Origin: a bacterium | GTDB lineage: Bacteria > JAHJDO01 | Reading direction: 5' to 3' | Assembly (NCBI GenBank): GCA_030652805.1 | Contig: JAUSPT010000043.1 | Location: 1-47,906 of the forward strand | Length of the DNA stretch: 47,906 nt | Shown here: in pieces, positions 17,602 through 24,811 of the stretch | How the letters are laid out: every line of letters begins with the position of its first letter | Position numbering within the stretch: the stretch's first letter is position 1 | Notes under the pieces: generated by a model | What the model was told of the DNA's origin: nothing | Databases searched by the model: none | Seen by the model: the letters and a program-made list of their open reading frames with translations, nothing else | Program-made: the position numbers and the translations under genes

Positions 17602-17652
17602 GAACGCGCATTTGATAAAAGAATTTGGAAGGTGTAAGCTAGGTAAAAAGAT
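16327..17652 (+). repeat. Direct repeat, arm 2 (partner 1-1315)
   Basis: Same-orientation copy of 1-1315, with scattered substitutions and 12 extra nucleotides in the coding part around 16857-16875. Similarity ends about 50 nt after the stop codon, before the next gene. Confidence 0.85.
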
Positions 17653-17666
17653 AGAAAAACAGATTA

Positions 17667-19802
17667 ATGAATATTCAGCAAACAGCGGATTTCTACGTGG
17701 CTTTGAATGGCAATGACGAGTGGTCTGGCAAGCCGGACTCGCCTGATACACGTGGCTCTGACGGCCCGTTTGCCTCGCTGGCACGGGCTCAAAAAGCAGT
17801 AAGAGAGTTTAAGACAGCCAAACCTGATATATCTCGTCCGATTGTAGTTTATGTCAGAAAGGGGACTTATTATTTGAATAAGCCCTTGTGTTTCAGGGCA
17901 GAAGATTCAGGTACCGCCGAAGCACCGGTAATTTACGCTGCATACCCGAACGAAAAGCCTGTAATTAGCGGAGGGAGGCCAATCACTGGCTGGGAAAAGA
18001 ACGAAAAAGGCTGGTGGCAGACTCATCTGTACGAAGTCGAAAATAGCAATTGGAATTTCACGCAACTTTTCGTAAATAATCAGCGCCGCCACCGTCCGCG
18101 GCTTCCCCGAAGAGGCTATTTTTTCATTGCGGAGGAAGTGCCTGCCACCGAAAAGGCGTGTGGTAAAGGTTACAACCGATTCAAATTCAATAAAGGTGAA
18201 CTTCACGGCGACTGGCACAACCTGACAGATGTCGAAGTGCTCTGCTTTCATATCTGGGAGATGTCCCGGATGCGTCTGGCGAGTGTGGAAGAAAAGGATG
18301 GTATAGCTACATTCACAGGATCTACATGCAGTACTGCGTATTACGCTGCTCTTTTTAAGGGCAATCGGTTTATGATTGAGAATGTGCGCGAGGCTTTGGA
18401 ATATCCCGGCCAGTGGTATCTGGACCGAACAAGTGGAAATCTGACTTATATTTCAATGCCGGAAGAAAATATCGAGCATACCGAAGTGATTGCTCCATAT
18501 CTAAAACAGCTGTTGTTATTGCAGGGCGAAGTAGAGCAATGTAAATGGGTGGAATATATTTGCTTTGAAGGACTGACTTTTGCGCACTCAAACTGGGTTA
18601 CTCCCCAAAAAGGCTACTCATGTCCACAGGCTGAAGTATTACTCGATGCAGCCGTTTATGCTGAAGGTATGCGTCATTGCCGGTTTATCAACTGTACAAT
18701 CACACATATAGGAGAGTATGCAGTTCAATTTGGCAGAGACTGTCAGCACAACCTGCTTGAAGGATGCGATCTTATAGACTTGGGTGCCGGCGGAATTAAG
18801 CTCGGACAGACATATGATGCAGATGATCTCTATAATGGAAAGGACCGGCAAGCATGCTCAAATCATCATATCGTTCGCGATTGCTTAATTTGCCAGGCAG
18901 GACGGATACATCCCGGTGGCGTTGGTATCTGGATCGGGCACTCCGGCTATAACCGGATAGAACATAACGAAATTACGGATTTATATTATTCTGGCATTTC
19001 AGTTGGATGGGTATGGGGTTACCAGCCGAGCCAGACCCACCACAATATTCTTAAATATAATCATATTTATAATATTGGGCAGAATGTTCTTAGCGACATG
19101 GGAGCGTTTTACATGTTAGGTATATCGCCTGGCACGATTATACGCGGCAACCATATTCACGATGTGAATGCCTTTGATTACGGCGGCTGGGGAATCTATT
19201 TCGACCAGGGTGCTTCCGGTATTGAAGCATCTGAGAATGTCTGCTACCGGTGTAATGGACAGGGATTCCACCAGCATTTCGGACGAGAGAATCTTGTCAG
19301 GAACAACATTTTCGCCTTTGGTGGAAAATCTCAAATCGAACGCACTAAGTTAGAAAAACATTGTTCGTTCACCTTCAAGCAAAACATCGTTTATTGGAAG
19401 GGACGAGTGCCTTTGCTCGGAGATAACATAATCCGTCAGGAGGACCCATCAGCGGGGATAGTAATGGAGTGTAATATTTATTTCAATTGCAGCGGCTTAC
19501 CTATTCTATTTAAAGACGAAACAATCGATCAATGGCGACTGAGAGGCTGTGATAAACATTCCGTTATTGCGGATCCGCTTTTTGTTGACCCGGAAAACGG
19601 GGATTTCAACCTCAAACCGGGCTCTCCTGCTAAAAAGATAGGATTTAAATCCATAGATCTCAGCAAGACAGGCTTGCTTACACAAAGGTCAGGTTTCGCA
19701 GGTTCTCAGGCTGTTCCTTCTTTTCCGATTGACCTGAGAGCTGATAAGGTTAAAGATCTGACGAACAAAAAATTTAACGCAGCTGGGATAGAAAAAGATT
19801 AA
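17667..19802 (+). CDS. Right-handed parallel beta-helix protein (GH141-like architecture)
   Basis: A 711-residue protein. Its N-terminal region (DFYVALNGNDEWSG, DGPFASLARAQKAVRE, PIVVYVRKGTYYL, EDSGTAEAPVIYAAYP, ISGGRPITGW, FTQLFVN..R.PRLP) has the pattern of large beta-helix proteins of the kind placed in GH141 and related groups. The centre has many N/H-I-x-N coils typical of the beta-helix (about residues 300-600), and the end is the usual PLFVDPENGDFNLKPGSPA motif. No signal peptide is visible and the RBS is weak. It follows the fusion gene by 65 nt and may share its substrate, since the fusion carries a truncated module of the same type. The family name is inferred from motifs only. Confidence 0.8.
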   Translation: MNIQQTADFYVALNGNDEWSGKPDSPDTRGSDGPFASLARAQKAVREFKTAKPDISRPIVVYVRKGTYYLNKPLCFRAEDSGTAEAPVIYAAYPNEKPVISGGRPITGWEKNEKGWWQTHLYEVENSNWNFTQLFVNNQRRHRPRLPRRGYFFIAEEVPATEKACGKGYNRFKFNKGELHGDWHNLTDVEVLCFHIWEMSRMRLASVEEKDGIATFTGSTCSTAYYAALFKGNRFMIENVREALEYPGQWYLDRTSGNLTYISMPEENIEHTEVIAPYLKQLLLLQGEVEQCKWVEYICFEGLTFAHSNWVTPQKGYSCPQAEVLLDAAVYAEGMRHCRFINCTITHIGEYAVQFGRDCQHNLLEGCDLIDLGAGGIKLGQTYDADDLYNGKDRQACSNHHIVRDCLICQAGRIHPGGVGIWIGHSGYNRIEHNEITDLYYSGISVGWVWGYQPSQTHHNILKYNHIYNIGQNVLSDMGAFYMLGISPGTIIRGNHIHDVNAFDYGGWGIYFDQGASGIEASENVCYRCNGQGFHQHFGRENLVRNNIFAFGGKSQIERTKLEKHCSFTFKQNIVYWKGRVPLLGDNIIRQEDPSAGIVMECNIYFNCSGLPILFKDETIDQWRLRGCDKHSVIADPLFVDPENGDFNLKPGSPAKKIGFKSIDLSKTGLLTQRSGFAGSQAVPSFPIDLRADKVKDLTNKKFNAAGIEKD

Positions 19803-19869
19803 AAGATTTTAAAAATTCTAAATTCTAAACTACAAATCCAAATAAATTCCAAAATCCTAAAAAAAGTAA
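19803..19869. other. AT-rich spacer with tandem-like ATTCTAAA/AAATTCC words
   Basis: This stretch is low complexity, made of variants of ATTCTAAA, ACAAATCC and AAATTCC. It has no reading frame or strong hairpin. It separates the glycan locus from the SRP RNA gene. Confidence 0.5.
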
Positions 19870-19915
19870 TTGCTACTCTATATCAAATACGCTAAAATAA
19901 TTTGAATTATAGAAT
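19870..19915 (+). promoter_or_regulatory. Promoter region of the SRP RNA gene
   Basis: TTGCTA (19870-19875) and TAAAAT (19893-19898) are spaced by 17 nt. A second -10-like box, TAGAAT at 19910-19915, would place the start close to the predicted RNA 5' end at 19925. Which one is used cannot be decided from sequence. Confidence 0.4.
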
Positions 19916-19924
19916 GTTTTAATT

Positions 19925-20218
19925 CTGTCGCACTAGATGGGGAGATAGCGGTGCCCTGATTCCTGAGGTAAACTCGGGATGACCTGCAATCCGCTACAGC
20001 AGGATTGAATTCCTTCTTGAGGTCAATGTGTCTTTTGGAAGGGTGTTGGATAAGTGGCGATGAAGGCTGGATCCCATGCGGCAAAAGTTTGCAAACCCCG
20101 TTAGGCCTGGAAGGGAGCAGCGGTAAGTAAATATTTTTGGGTGTTATGGGAATATCTGGCTGGAGCTGGCTGTTGAATAACTAGCTAAAAGGCAGGATCA
20201 AAGGATGGTGTGCGGCAG
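19925..20218 (+). ncRNA. ffs: Large bacterial signal recognition particle RNA (with Alu domain)
   Basis: About 294 nt. The ends pair (CTGTCGCAC at 19925 with GTGCGGCAG at 20210). The 5' part matches the Alu domain of the Bacillus-type scRNA (GGGGAGATAGCGGTGCCCTG, then CCTGCAATCCGCT, AGCAGGATTGAATTCCTTCT). The universal domain IV is at about 20100-20121: AGGCCTGGAAGGGAGCAGC with a GGAA loop at 20109-20112. The RNA binds Ffh to target membrane proteins. It sits directly upstream of dnaX-ybaB-recR, the same order as in Bacillus. Compared with Bacillus, about 22 extra nucleotides, themselves a hairpin, are inserted in the Alu loop at 19959-19982. Boundaries are by terminal pairing, not experiment. 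Confidence 0.92.
19959..19982 (+). repeat. Hairpin insertion inside the SRP RNA Alu domain
   Basis: Where the Bacillus RNA has two bases between CCCTG and CCTGCAAT, this RNA has about 24. The insert folds on itself (ATTCC.GAG with CTCGGGAT, one bulge, GTAAA loop). It resembles a small dispersed palindrome. Confidence 0.65.
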
Positions 20219-20246
20219 AGGTTATCTGTAGTAAGGAGGTTTTTTC

Positions 20247-21917
20247 GTGTCATATTTGGTACTTGCAAGAAAATGGAGACCTAAAAAGTTTTCTGAACTT
20301 GTTGGGCAGGAACATGTAACTAGAACGCTAGCAAATGCTGTAACATCAGGGCATCTGGCACATGCTTATATCTTCAGTGGGCCAAGAGGTATTGGCAAAA
20401 CCTCTACAGCAAGAATACTTGCTAAAGTACTCAATTGTCCGCAAGTAAAAGATGCAGTGCCTTGTAATAAATGCAACCTATGTCTCGAAATTGCGGAAGG
20501 AAATAATATTGATGTTCTTGAAATAGATGGCGCATCTAATAGAGGAATTGATGAGATTAGAAATTTACGTGATAATGTCAGATATACGCCCTCTCAGGGG
20601 AAGTATAAGGTTTATATAATAGATGAAGTTCATATGCTCACAACAGAAGCATTTAATGCATTACTCAAGACATTGGAAGAGCCATCAGAACATGTTAAAT
20701 TTATATTTGCAACAACAGAGCCTCATAAGATTCCTTTAACTATTCTGTCTCGCTGTCAGCACTTCTCATTTAAAAGAATACAAACACAAGACTTAGTAAA
20801 ACATTTAAAACATATGATTAAAGCTGAGAAAATCAAAGTAACCGATGAAGCTCTCTTTTTAATAGCAAAAAACGCAGATGGCAGTATACGGGATGCTCAA
20901 AGTGTACTGGATCAATTGATTTCCTTCTCTCCAGATAAGGAAATTACTGTAAATACGGTAAACAGTCTTTTGGGCTTAGTCAGCCAGGATATATATTTTC
21001 AGTTTGCTGAGAATATATTGCACAAAGATATTGTTAAACTATTAGTACTGGTTGATAAATTAGTAAACGAAGGAAGAGACATAGGACAGGTGGCAAATGG
21101 GCTCATTAACTATTTTCGGAACCTGTTTTTCATTAGTCTTGGAGAGCATGGAGAAAACCTAGTAGATGTCTCTCAGGATACGAAAGAGACATTAGTTCTC
21201 CAGGTAAAACAGTTTCGAAAAGCCCGGTTGTGGCAGATACTTGAGATGATTTCTTCTCTTGAAAAAAACATAAGAACAACAAGAACCCCTAGAGCCTTTC
21301 TTGAAATTGCGATGATTAAGATAGTAAATACTATGTCTCCTGTTATGCTGGGGGAAATTGTAGAAAAGTTAGGAGAATTGGAAAAAAAATTAGAAAAAGG
21401 AACTAATTACTCTGTCGCAGAGCCGGACACAAATACAGAACCAGTTTCCAGTTCCATTCGGCAGCAGAAAACAGTTCAAGCAAAACCAGTTCAACAGGAT
21501 TTAACCATAGATATTGTGAAGCAAAAGTGGCCAGAAATAATCTCAACATTAAAAAAACAAAAAATGATATTGGGAGTCTTTTTATCAGAAGGAGCTCCTA
21601 TAAACCTGGAAATGAGTACATTAGAAATTGGATTTGGACCAAACGCCAGGTTGTTTTTGGAAAAGGTTGAAGCTGAGAGAAAATTTGTTGAAGAGGCATT
21701 ATTAGAGGTATTGGGACATAGTATAACAGTAAGATGTGTCCCCATGGAAAAGGACAACCATACGTCTAAAAACAACGAGGAAAAGCAGCAAGCTGAAGAG
21801 CAGAATGGAAAATTGCTAAACAATCCCGCAGTTAAAACTGTAATGAAAAAGTTTGAAGCTAAAGTTGTTAAAATTACTAAAAAAAAGATGGAGGGAGAAA
21901 ATGGCAGGAATAGGTAA
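20247..21917 (+). CDS. dnaX: DNA polymerase III subunit tau/gamma
   Basis: A 556-residue clamp-loader ATPase. The GTG start at 20247 is preceded by AAGGAGGT at 20233-20240. The AAA+ core has Walker A GPRGIGKT (45-52), zinc ligands C64, C73, C76 and C79 (the same positions as in E. coli DnaX), Walker B with DEVHML and sensor motif LSRC. Domain III ends near residue 370, followed by a variable charged C-terminal region to 556 that would bind the polymerase in tau. An A8 run at codons 379-381 with an AGGAG just before it and stops in both other frames suggests that a gamma form is made by slippage. It overlaps ybaB by 17 nt and lies in the SRP RNA-dnaX-ybaB-recR block. Confidence 0.96.
   Translation: MSYLVLARKWRPKKFSELVGQEHVTRTLANAVTSGHLAHAYIFSGPRGIGKTSTARILAKVLNCPQVKDAVPCNKCNLCLEIAEGNNIDVLEIDGASNRGIDEIRNLRDNVRYTPSQGKYKVYIIDEVHMLTTEAFNALLKTLEEPSEHVKFIFATTEPHKIPLTILSRCQHFSFKRIQTQDLVKHLKHMIKAEKIKVTDEALFLIAKNADGSIRDAQSVLDQLISFSPDKEITVNTVNSLLGLVSQDIYFQFAENILHKDIVKLLVLVDKLVNEGRDIGQVANGLINYFRNLFFISLGEHGENLVDVSQDTKETLVLQVKQFRKARLWQILEMISSLEKNIRTTRTPRAFLEIAMIKIVNTMSPVMLGEIVEKLGELEKKLEKGTNYSVAEPDTNTEPVSSSIRQQKTVQAKPVQQDLTIDIVKQKWPEIISTLKKQKMILGVFLSEGAPINLEMSTLEIGFGPNARLFLEKVEAERKFVEEALLEVLGHSITVRCVPMEKDNHTSKNNEEKQQAEEQNGKLLNNPAVKTVMKKFEAKVVKITKKKMEGENGRNR
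21371..21422 (+). promoter_or_regulatory. Predicted slippage/frameshift site in dnaX
   Basis: AGGAG (21371-21375), then A8 (21382-21389), then a small perfect hairpin CTCTG-TCG-CAGAG (21410-21422). A -1 shift meets TAA after about 7 codons; a +1 shift meets TAG at once. Either product would end directly after the clamp-loader domains, as gamma does. E. coli uses ribosomal frameshifting on A-AAA-AAG, and Thermus uses transcriptional slippage on an A run. Confidence 0.55.
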
Positions 21918-22215
21918 ATTCCTTAAACAAGCACAGAGAATGCAGAAAGATATGGCTAAAATACAGGCGGAAATGGCAAATAAGACAGTAGAAGCCACTG
22001 CTGGCGGGGGAATGGTTACAGTAACAGCTAATGGAAATCAGGAAATAACTGGGATCAAAATTGAGAAGGAAGTAGTAGATCCAGACGATATAGAGATGCT
22101 TGAAAATCTTGTTATTGCAGCTATTAATGAAGGATTGCGTAAATCCAAAGAGATGGTTACAGGGGAAATGAGTAAATTAACAGGAGGTCTGAATATACCA
22201 GGCCTTACTATATAG
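21901..22215 (+). CDS. ybaB: YbaB/EbfC nucleoid-associated protein
   Basis: A 104-residue protein starting at ATG 21901 (MAGIGKFLKQAQRMQKDM), preceded by GGAGGGAG. An upstream in-frame ATG at 21853 lies inside dnaX and would add 16 residues foreign to the family, so it is rejected. The sequence has the N-terminal helix rich in Q and M and the VTVTANG..EITGIKI sheet of the family. It forms tweezer-like dimers that bind DNA. Its position between dnaX and recR is conserved across many bacteria, and the overlap with dnaX implies translational coupling. Confidence 0.95.
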   Translation: MAGIGKFLKQAQRMQKDMAKIQAEMANKTVEATAGGGMVTVTANGNQEITGIKIEKEVVDPDDIEMLENLVIAAINEGLRKSKEMVTGEMSKLTGGLNIPGLTI

Positions 22216-22226
22216 GGGGGAGGATA

Positions 22227-22820
22227 GTGTATTACACAGAATCTCTTGACAAACTAGTTAAAGAATTAGGCAGGTTGCCTGGCATTGGTCCAAGAAGTGC
22301 TCAAAAGATGGCATTTCATCTGATGAAAATACCTAAAGAGGAAGCTAGGGAACTTGCGCAAGCTATTGTAGATATAAAGGAGAAAACAAGATACTGTTCT
22401 ATATGTAATAATTTTTCAGAAGGAGAACACTGTCAGATTTGCACTAGTCCTGCGAGAGACAAAGAGATAATATGTGTCGTTGAAGAACCAAATGATGTAA
22501 TTGCAATAGAAAAAATAGGAATATATAAAGGGACATATCACGTATTAATGGGCGCTATATCTCCGCTTGACGGAATAGGCCCTGATGACTTAAAAATAAA
22601 AGAACTGCTGAAAAGAATATCCTCAGGTATCAAGGAAGTTATATTAGCAACAAATTCTAATACAGAAGGTGAGGCTACAGCAATGTATCTTGGTAAGATA
22701 ATAAAGCCATTAGGGGTCAAAGTAACCAGAATTGCCAGAGGTATCCCTGTTGGTGGAAATATTGAGTATACAGATCAGGCGACATTAGCTAAAGCTATGG
22801 AAAAACGGGGGGAATTATAA
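22227..22820 (+). CDS. recR: Recombination mediator RecR
   Basis: A 197-residue protein; GTG start at 22227 after GGGGAGG. It has the helix-hairpin-helix LGRLPGIGPRSAQKMAFHL (about 15-33), a four-cysteine zinc finger (CSIC...CQIC, about 58-73), and a Toprim domain with CVVEEPNDV and ATNSNTEGEATAMYL. It works with RecF and RecO to load RecA at gaps. Length is typical (about 200). The stop codon overlaps the next start (TAATG). Confidence 0.97.
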   Translation: MYYTESLDKLVKELGRLPGIGPRSAQKMAFHLMKIPKEEARELAQAIVDIKEKTRYCSICNNFSEGEHCQICTSPARDKEIICVVEEPNDVIAIEKIGIYKGTYHVLMGAISPLDGIGPDDLKIKELLKRISSGIKEVILATNSNTEGEATAMYLGKIIKPLGVKVTRIARGIPVGGNIEYTDQATLAKAMEKRGEL

Positions 22821-23371
22821 TGACACTTAATGCTCTGGATCTTATCATAGTTTTGATTCTAGGAATAGTAACTGTATGGAGTGGAGTTAAAGGTTTTTTC
22901 AAAACTATTATAAATTTGGCCGCTATTATTATTGGGTATATTATTGCCAGCCGCTTTTATGTGTTTTTAGTTGAATTATTCAGAGAAAAGATGGGTGATT
23001 CAGTATTTATAAAAGGGTTATGCTTTATAGTGCTTTTTGTTATTAGCGCTGGAGCTATTCTAGTATTAGGACATTTCTGTAATAAGTTGGTAAAAAAATC
23101 TCCTTTAAGGGCACTTGACCATGTAGGAGGAGCATTATTTGGCTTTATTAAAGGCGCATGCATTGTAGGCGTGTTGCTTGTTTTCTTAGTGGTTCTGCTG
23201 CCTAAGGATAGTAAATTCACAGGAGAGTCTCGTATATTTCCAAAGGCAAAGACAGTATTTTTAGCTATGAAATCTCTCCTGCCGAAATCCCTCAAACAAA
23301 AGACAACTCAGAAATACGAGGAGTTTAAGAATTATTGGAAACAGACAAAAGAAAATATATCCTTTTTATAA
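22820..23371 (+). CDS. CvpA-family membrane protein
   Basis: A 183-residue protein with four hydrophobic segments (about residues 5-25, 28-50, 65-85, 105-128) and the CvpA signature layout: LDLIIVLILGIVTVWSGVKG at the start, then ALDHVGGALFGFIKG before the last segment. In other bacteria CvpA affects colicin V production, envelope homeostasis and biofilm; the molecular role is unclear. The ATG overlaps the recR stop by one base, and its end overlaps nth by 37 nt, so it is part of the recR operon. Confidence 0.88.
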   Translation: MTLNALDLIIVLILGIVTVWSGVKGFFKTIINLAAIIIGYIIASRFYVFLVELFREKMGDSVFIKGLCFIVLFVISAGAILVLGHFCNKLVKKSPLRALDHVGGALFGFIKGACIVGVLLVFLVVLLPKDSKFTGESRIFPKAKTVFLAMKSLLPKSLKQKTTQKYEEFKNYWKQTKENISFL

Positions 23372-23973
23372 TTTCCAGACTGATAAAAGAATATTCTAGC
23401 CCAAAGACTACGCTGTATTACAGAACTCCGCTTCAACTCCTTGTATCAACAATACTCTCTGCGCAATGTACGGATGAAAGGGTAAATAAAGTAACAAAAA
23501 AATTATTTAAAAAGTATAAGTCTGTAAAGGATTATGCTAATGCAGAACTTTCTGAATTAGAAAAAGATATAAGACAAACAGGCTTCTTCAGGAATAAGGC
23601 TAGGAATATAAAAAATGCCTCTAAGATGCTTATAGAAAAATTTGACGAACAGGTTCCAAACACAATGAAAGAGATACTGCTTCTTCCTGGAGTTGCAAGA
23701 AAAACAGCAAATGTAGTGCTAACAAGCGCATATGGAGTAGTTGAAGGCATTGTAGTTGATACTCATGTGAAAAGGTTATCGCAGAGATTGGGTTTAACAA
23801 AGAATGATAATCCTGAAAAGATAGAAAAAGACCTTATGAACATCGTCCCAAAAGATAAATGGGGCGAGTTCTCATTTTTGCTCATATCTCATGGGAGAAA
23901 AATATGTCAGGCAAGAAAACCCATCTGTAATAAATGTATTCTCAATGACCTGTGCCCGTCAAGAGCTGAATAA
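23335..23973 (+). CDS. nth: Endonuclease III (DNA glycosylase/AP lyase)
   Basis: A 212-residue base-excision repair enzyme that removes oxidised pyrimidines. It has the HhH motif LPGVARKTANVVL with the catalytic Lys, the following catalytic Asp in VDTHVKRL, and a C-terminal [4Fe-4S] loop with the C-x6-C-x2-C-x5-C spacing (CQARKPICNKCILNDLC). Length is normal. The start is TTG 23335, inside the end of the cvpA-like gene, with GAGGAG about 11 nt upstream; no in-frame ATG gives a full N terminus. Confidence 0.95.
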   Translation: METDKRKYILFIISRLIKEYSSPKTTLYYRTPLQLLVSTILSAQCTDERVNKVTKKLFKKYKSVKDYANAELSELEKDIRQTGFFRNKARNIKNASKMLIEKFDEQVPNTMKEILLLPGVARKTANVVLTSAYGVVEGIVVDTHVKRLSQRLGLTKNDNPEKIEKDLMNIVPKDKWGEFSFLLISHGRKICQARKPICNKCILNDLCPSRAE

Positions 23974-23981
23974 AATAAATC

Positions 23982-24010
23982 TTGTATATACAAAAGTATT
24001 GCGTTATAAT
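23982..24010 (+). promoter_or_regulatory. Promoter and palindromic operator of the antitoxin gene
   Basis: TTGTAT (23982-23987) and a perfect TATAAT (24005-24010) are 17 nt apart. The -35 box is inside a perfect 12-bp palindrome, TTGTATATACAA (23982-23993), a likely binding site for the ribbon-helix-helix antitoxin encoded just downstream. It also points toward the two downstream cassette genes. Confidence 0.7.
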
Positions 24011-24019
24011 TGATTCGGA

Positions 24020-24067
24020 ATGAGAGAAATTAAATGGAGTCCGTTAAAGAATGAAGAAAAATATTGA
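24020..24067 (+). pseudogene. Toxin remnant (BrnT-like N terminus, 15 codons)
   Basis: ATG 24020 begins the peptide MREIKWSPLKNEEKY and then stops. W-x-x-x-K-N-E is how BrnT-like toxins paired with this type of CopG antitoxin begin. The rest of a toxin (about 75 codons) is missing, and the antitoxin start lies inside this fragment, so a deletion seems to have joined the toxin start to the antitoxin gene. Confidence 0.5.
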
Positions 24068-24302
24068 GTTAACAAGACAGGAAAAAGAAATAGAAGATGC
24101 TTTAATGGCTGGAGAATTTGTTAATGTTGAGAGTAAGGAATTAGAAGAAATATCTCAAGCAATTGCAAGACGGAAAAAGGATGCGGTATTGAACATTCGT
24201 GTTAATAGTCAGGATATAATAAGTATAAAACAAAAAGCAAAAAAACTTGGAATAAAATATCAGACTTTTATTTCTGAAGTTTTGCACAAAGTAGCACTTT
24301 GA
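24051..24302 (+). CDS. CopG-like antitoxin (ribbon-helix-helix), solitary
   Basis: An 83-residue protein. The N-terminal part (LTRQEKEIEDALMAGEFV) and the C-terminal RHH domain (AVLNIRVNSQDIISIKQKAKKLGIKYQTFISEVLHKV, about residues 45-81) match the CopG-type antitoxins whose partner is a small BrnT-like RNase. Here the expected toxin upstream is reduced to 15 codons. It probably still binds the palindrome over its own promoter. It is the last gene before the first integron-type cassette. Confidence 0.8.
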   Translation: MKKNIELTRQEKEIEDALMAGEFVNVESKELEEISQAIARRKKDAVLNIRVNSQDIISIKQKAKKLGIKYQTFISEVLHKVAL

Positions 24303-24358
24303 AAAAGCTGACTTTTATGTACAGTAATATTCAAAATAAAGAGTATTTTAAGATAGTT

Positions 24359-24365
24359 GTTAGGG
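24359..24365 (+). mobile_element. Left boundary of cassette 1 (core site GTTAGGG)
   Basis: Integron cassettes begin with the G/TTRRRY core. GTTAGGG here is the exact reverse complement of the R'' site CCCTAAC of the attC at 24740, as expected when both halves came from one circular cassette. Cassette 1 is therefore about 24360-24792. Confidence 0.7.
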
Positions 24366-24374
24366 GTTGATATA

Positions 24375-24731
24375 GTGGCAGAACAAAAAGCAATCGACAA
24401 ATACAGAGAAGAGTTTAAGAATTCTTCAGATGATGACTTAATAAATGCCATGCACTCATGGGTTCCAAGTTGCGCCCAACATATAGCTGCCGTACAAGAG
24501 CTGGAATCAAGAGGCAGCAGTAGAACTATTGAACAGTTAAGCACAGAAAAAAGCACAAACTTATTCACTAAAATCATTTTTGTGCTTACTGTCATAATAC
24601 TTGTTCTAACATTTCTTCAATTTATTCGCGGGAGAAATCAACTCCATTCTTCTGATACTGTTCCTGTTTATACGCCAGGCAGAGTAAGCAATACCAATAC
24701 AACAAATAATAATAGTAATGTTACAAAATAG
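24375..24731 (+). CDS. Cassette gene 1: small protein with one C-terminal membrane segment
   Basis: 118 residues from GTG 24375, with AGGGG about 8 nt upstream; the alternative TTG at 24357 lies before the cassette boundary and is rejected. The soluble N-terminal part (about 1-60) has a conserved-looking DDDLINAMHSWVPSCAQHIAAVQELESRG stretch, here split: DDDLINAMHSW and QHIAAVQELESRG. A single hydrophobic helix (about 63-84) is followed by a Thr/Asn-rich tail. I do not recognise a function. The start is 16 nt from the cassette edge and the stop is 8 nt from the attC, the compact one-gene layout of integron cassettes. Confidence 0.75.
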   Translation: MAEQKAIDKYREEFKNSSDDDLINAMHSWVPSCAQHIAAVQELESRGSSRTIEQLSTEKSTNLFTKIIFVLTVIILVLTFLQFIRGRNQLHSSDTVPVYTPGRVSNTNTTNNNSNVTK

Positions 24732-24739
24732 GTTTTTAC

Positions 24740-24798
24740 CCCTAACAAATCGCTACAGCGAACGCGGTAACCCGCGTCGCTAAACTTGGGTGTTAGAC
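24740..24798 (+). mobile_element. attC recombination site of cassette 1
   Basis: 59 nt. R'' is CCCTAAC (24740-24746) and R' is GTTAGAC (24792-24798, matching GTTRRRY). The arms CTAACA/TGTTAG pair, and inside them AGCG-A-ACGCGG pairs with CCGCGT-CGCT, leaving one unpaired A. An imperfect hairpin with an extrahelical base is the hallmark that integron integrases use to recognise the strand. Confidence 0.82.
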
Positions 24799-24811
24799 TT
24801 GGAGATAAGAC

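Noticed and set aside
1-19802. A sialic acid utilisation locus
   Set aside because: BNR/Asp-box propellers alone do not show sialidase activity, and no lyase, epimerase, kinase or transporter for sialic acid is present.
24303-24359. A third attC between the antitoxin gene and cassette 1
   Set aside because: There is an AAAATA/TATTTT hairpin, but no RYYYAAC core and no extrahelical-base layout, so the antitoxin is not counted as a cassette.
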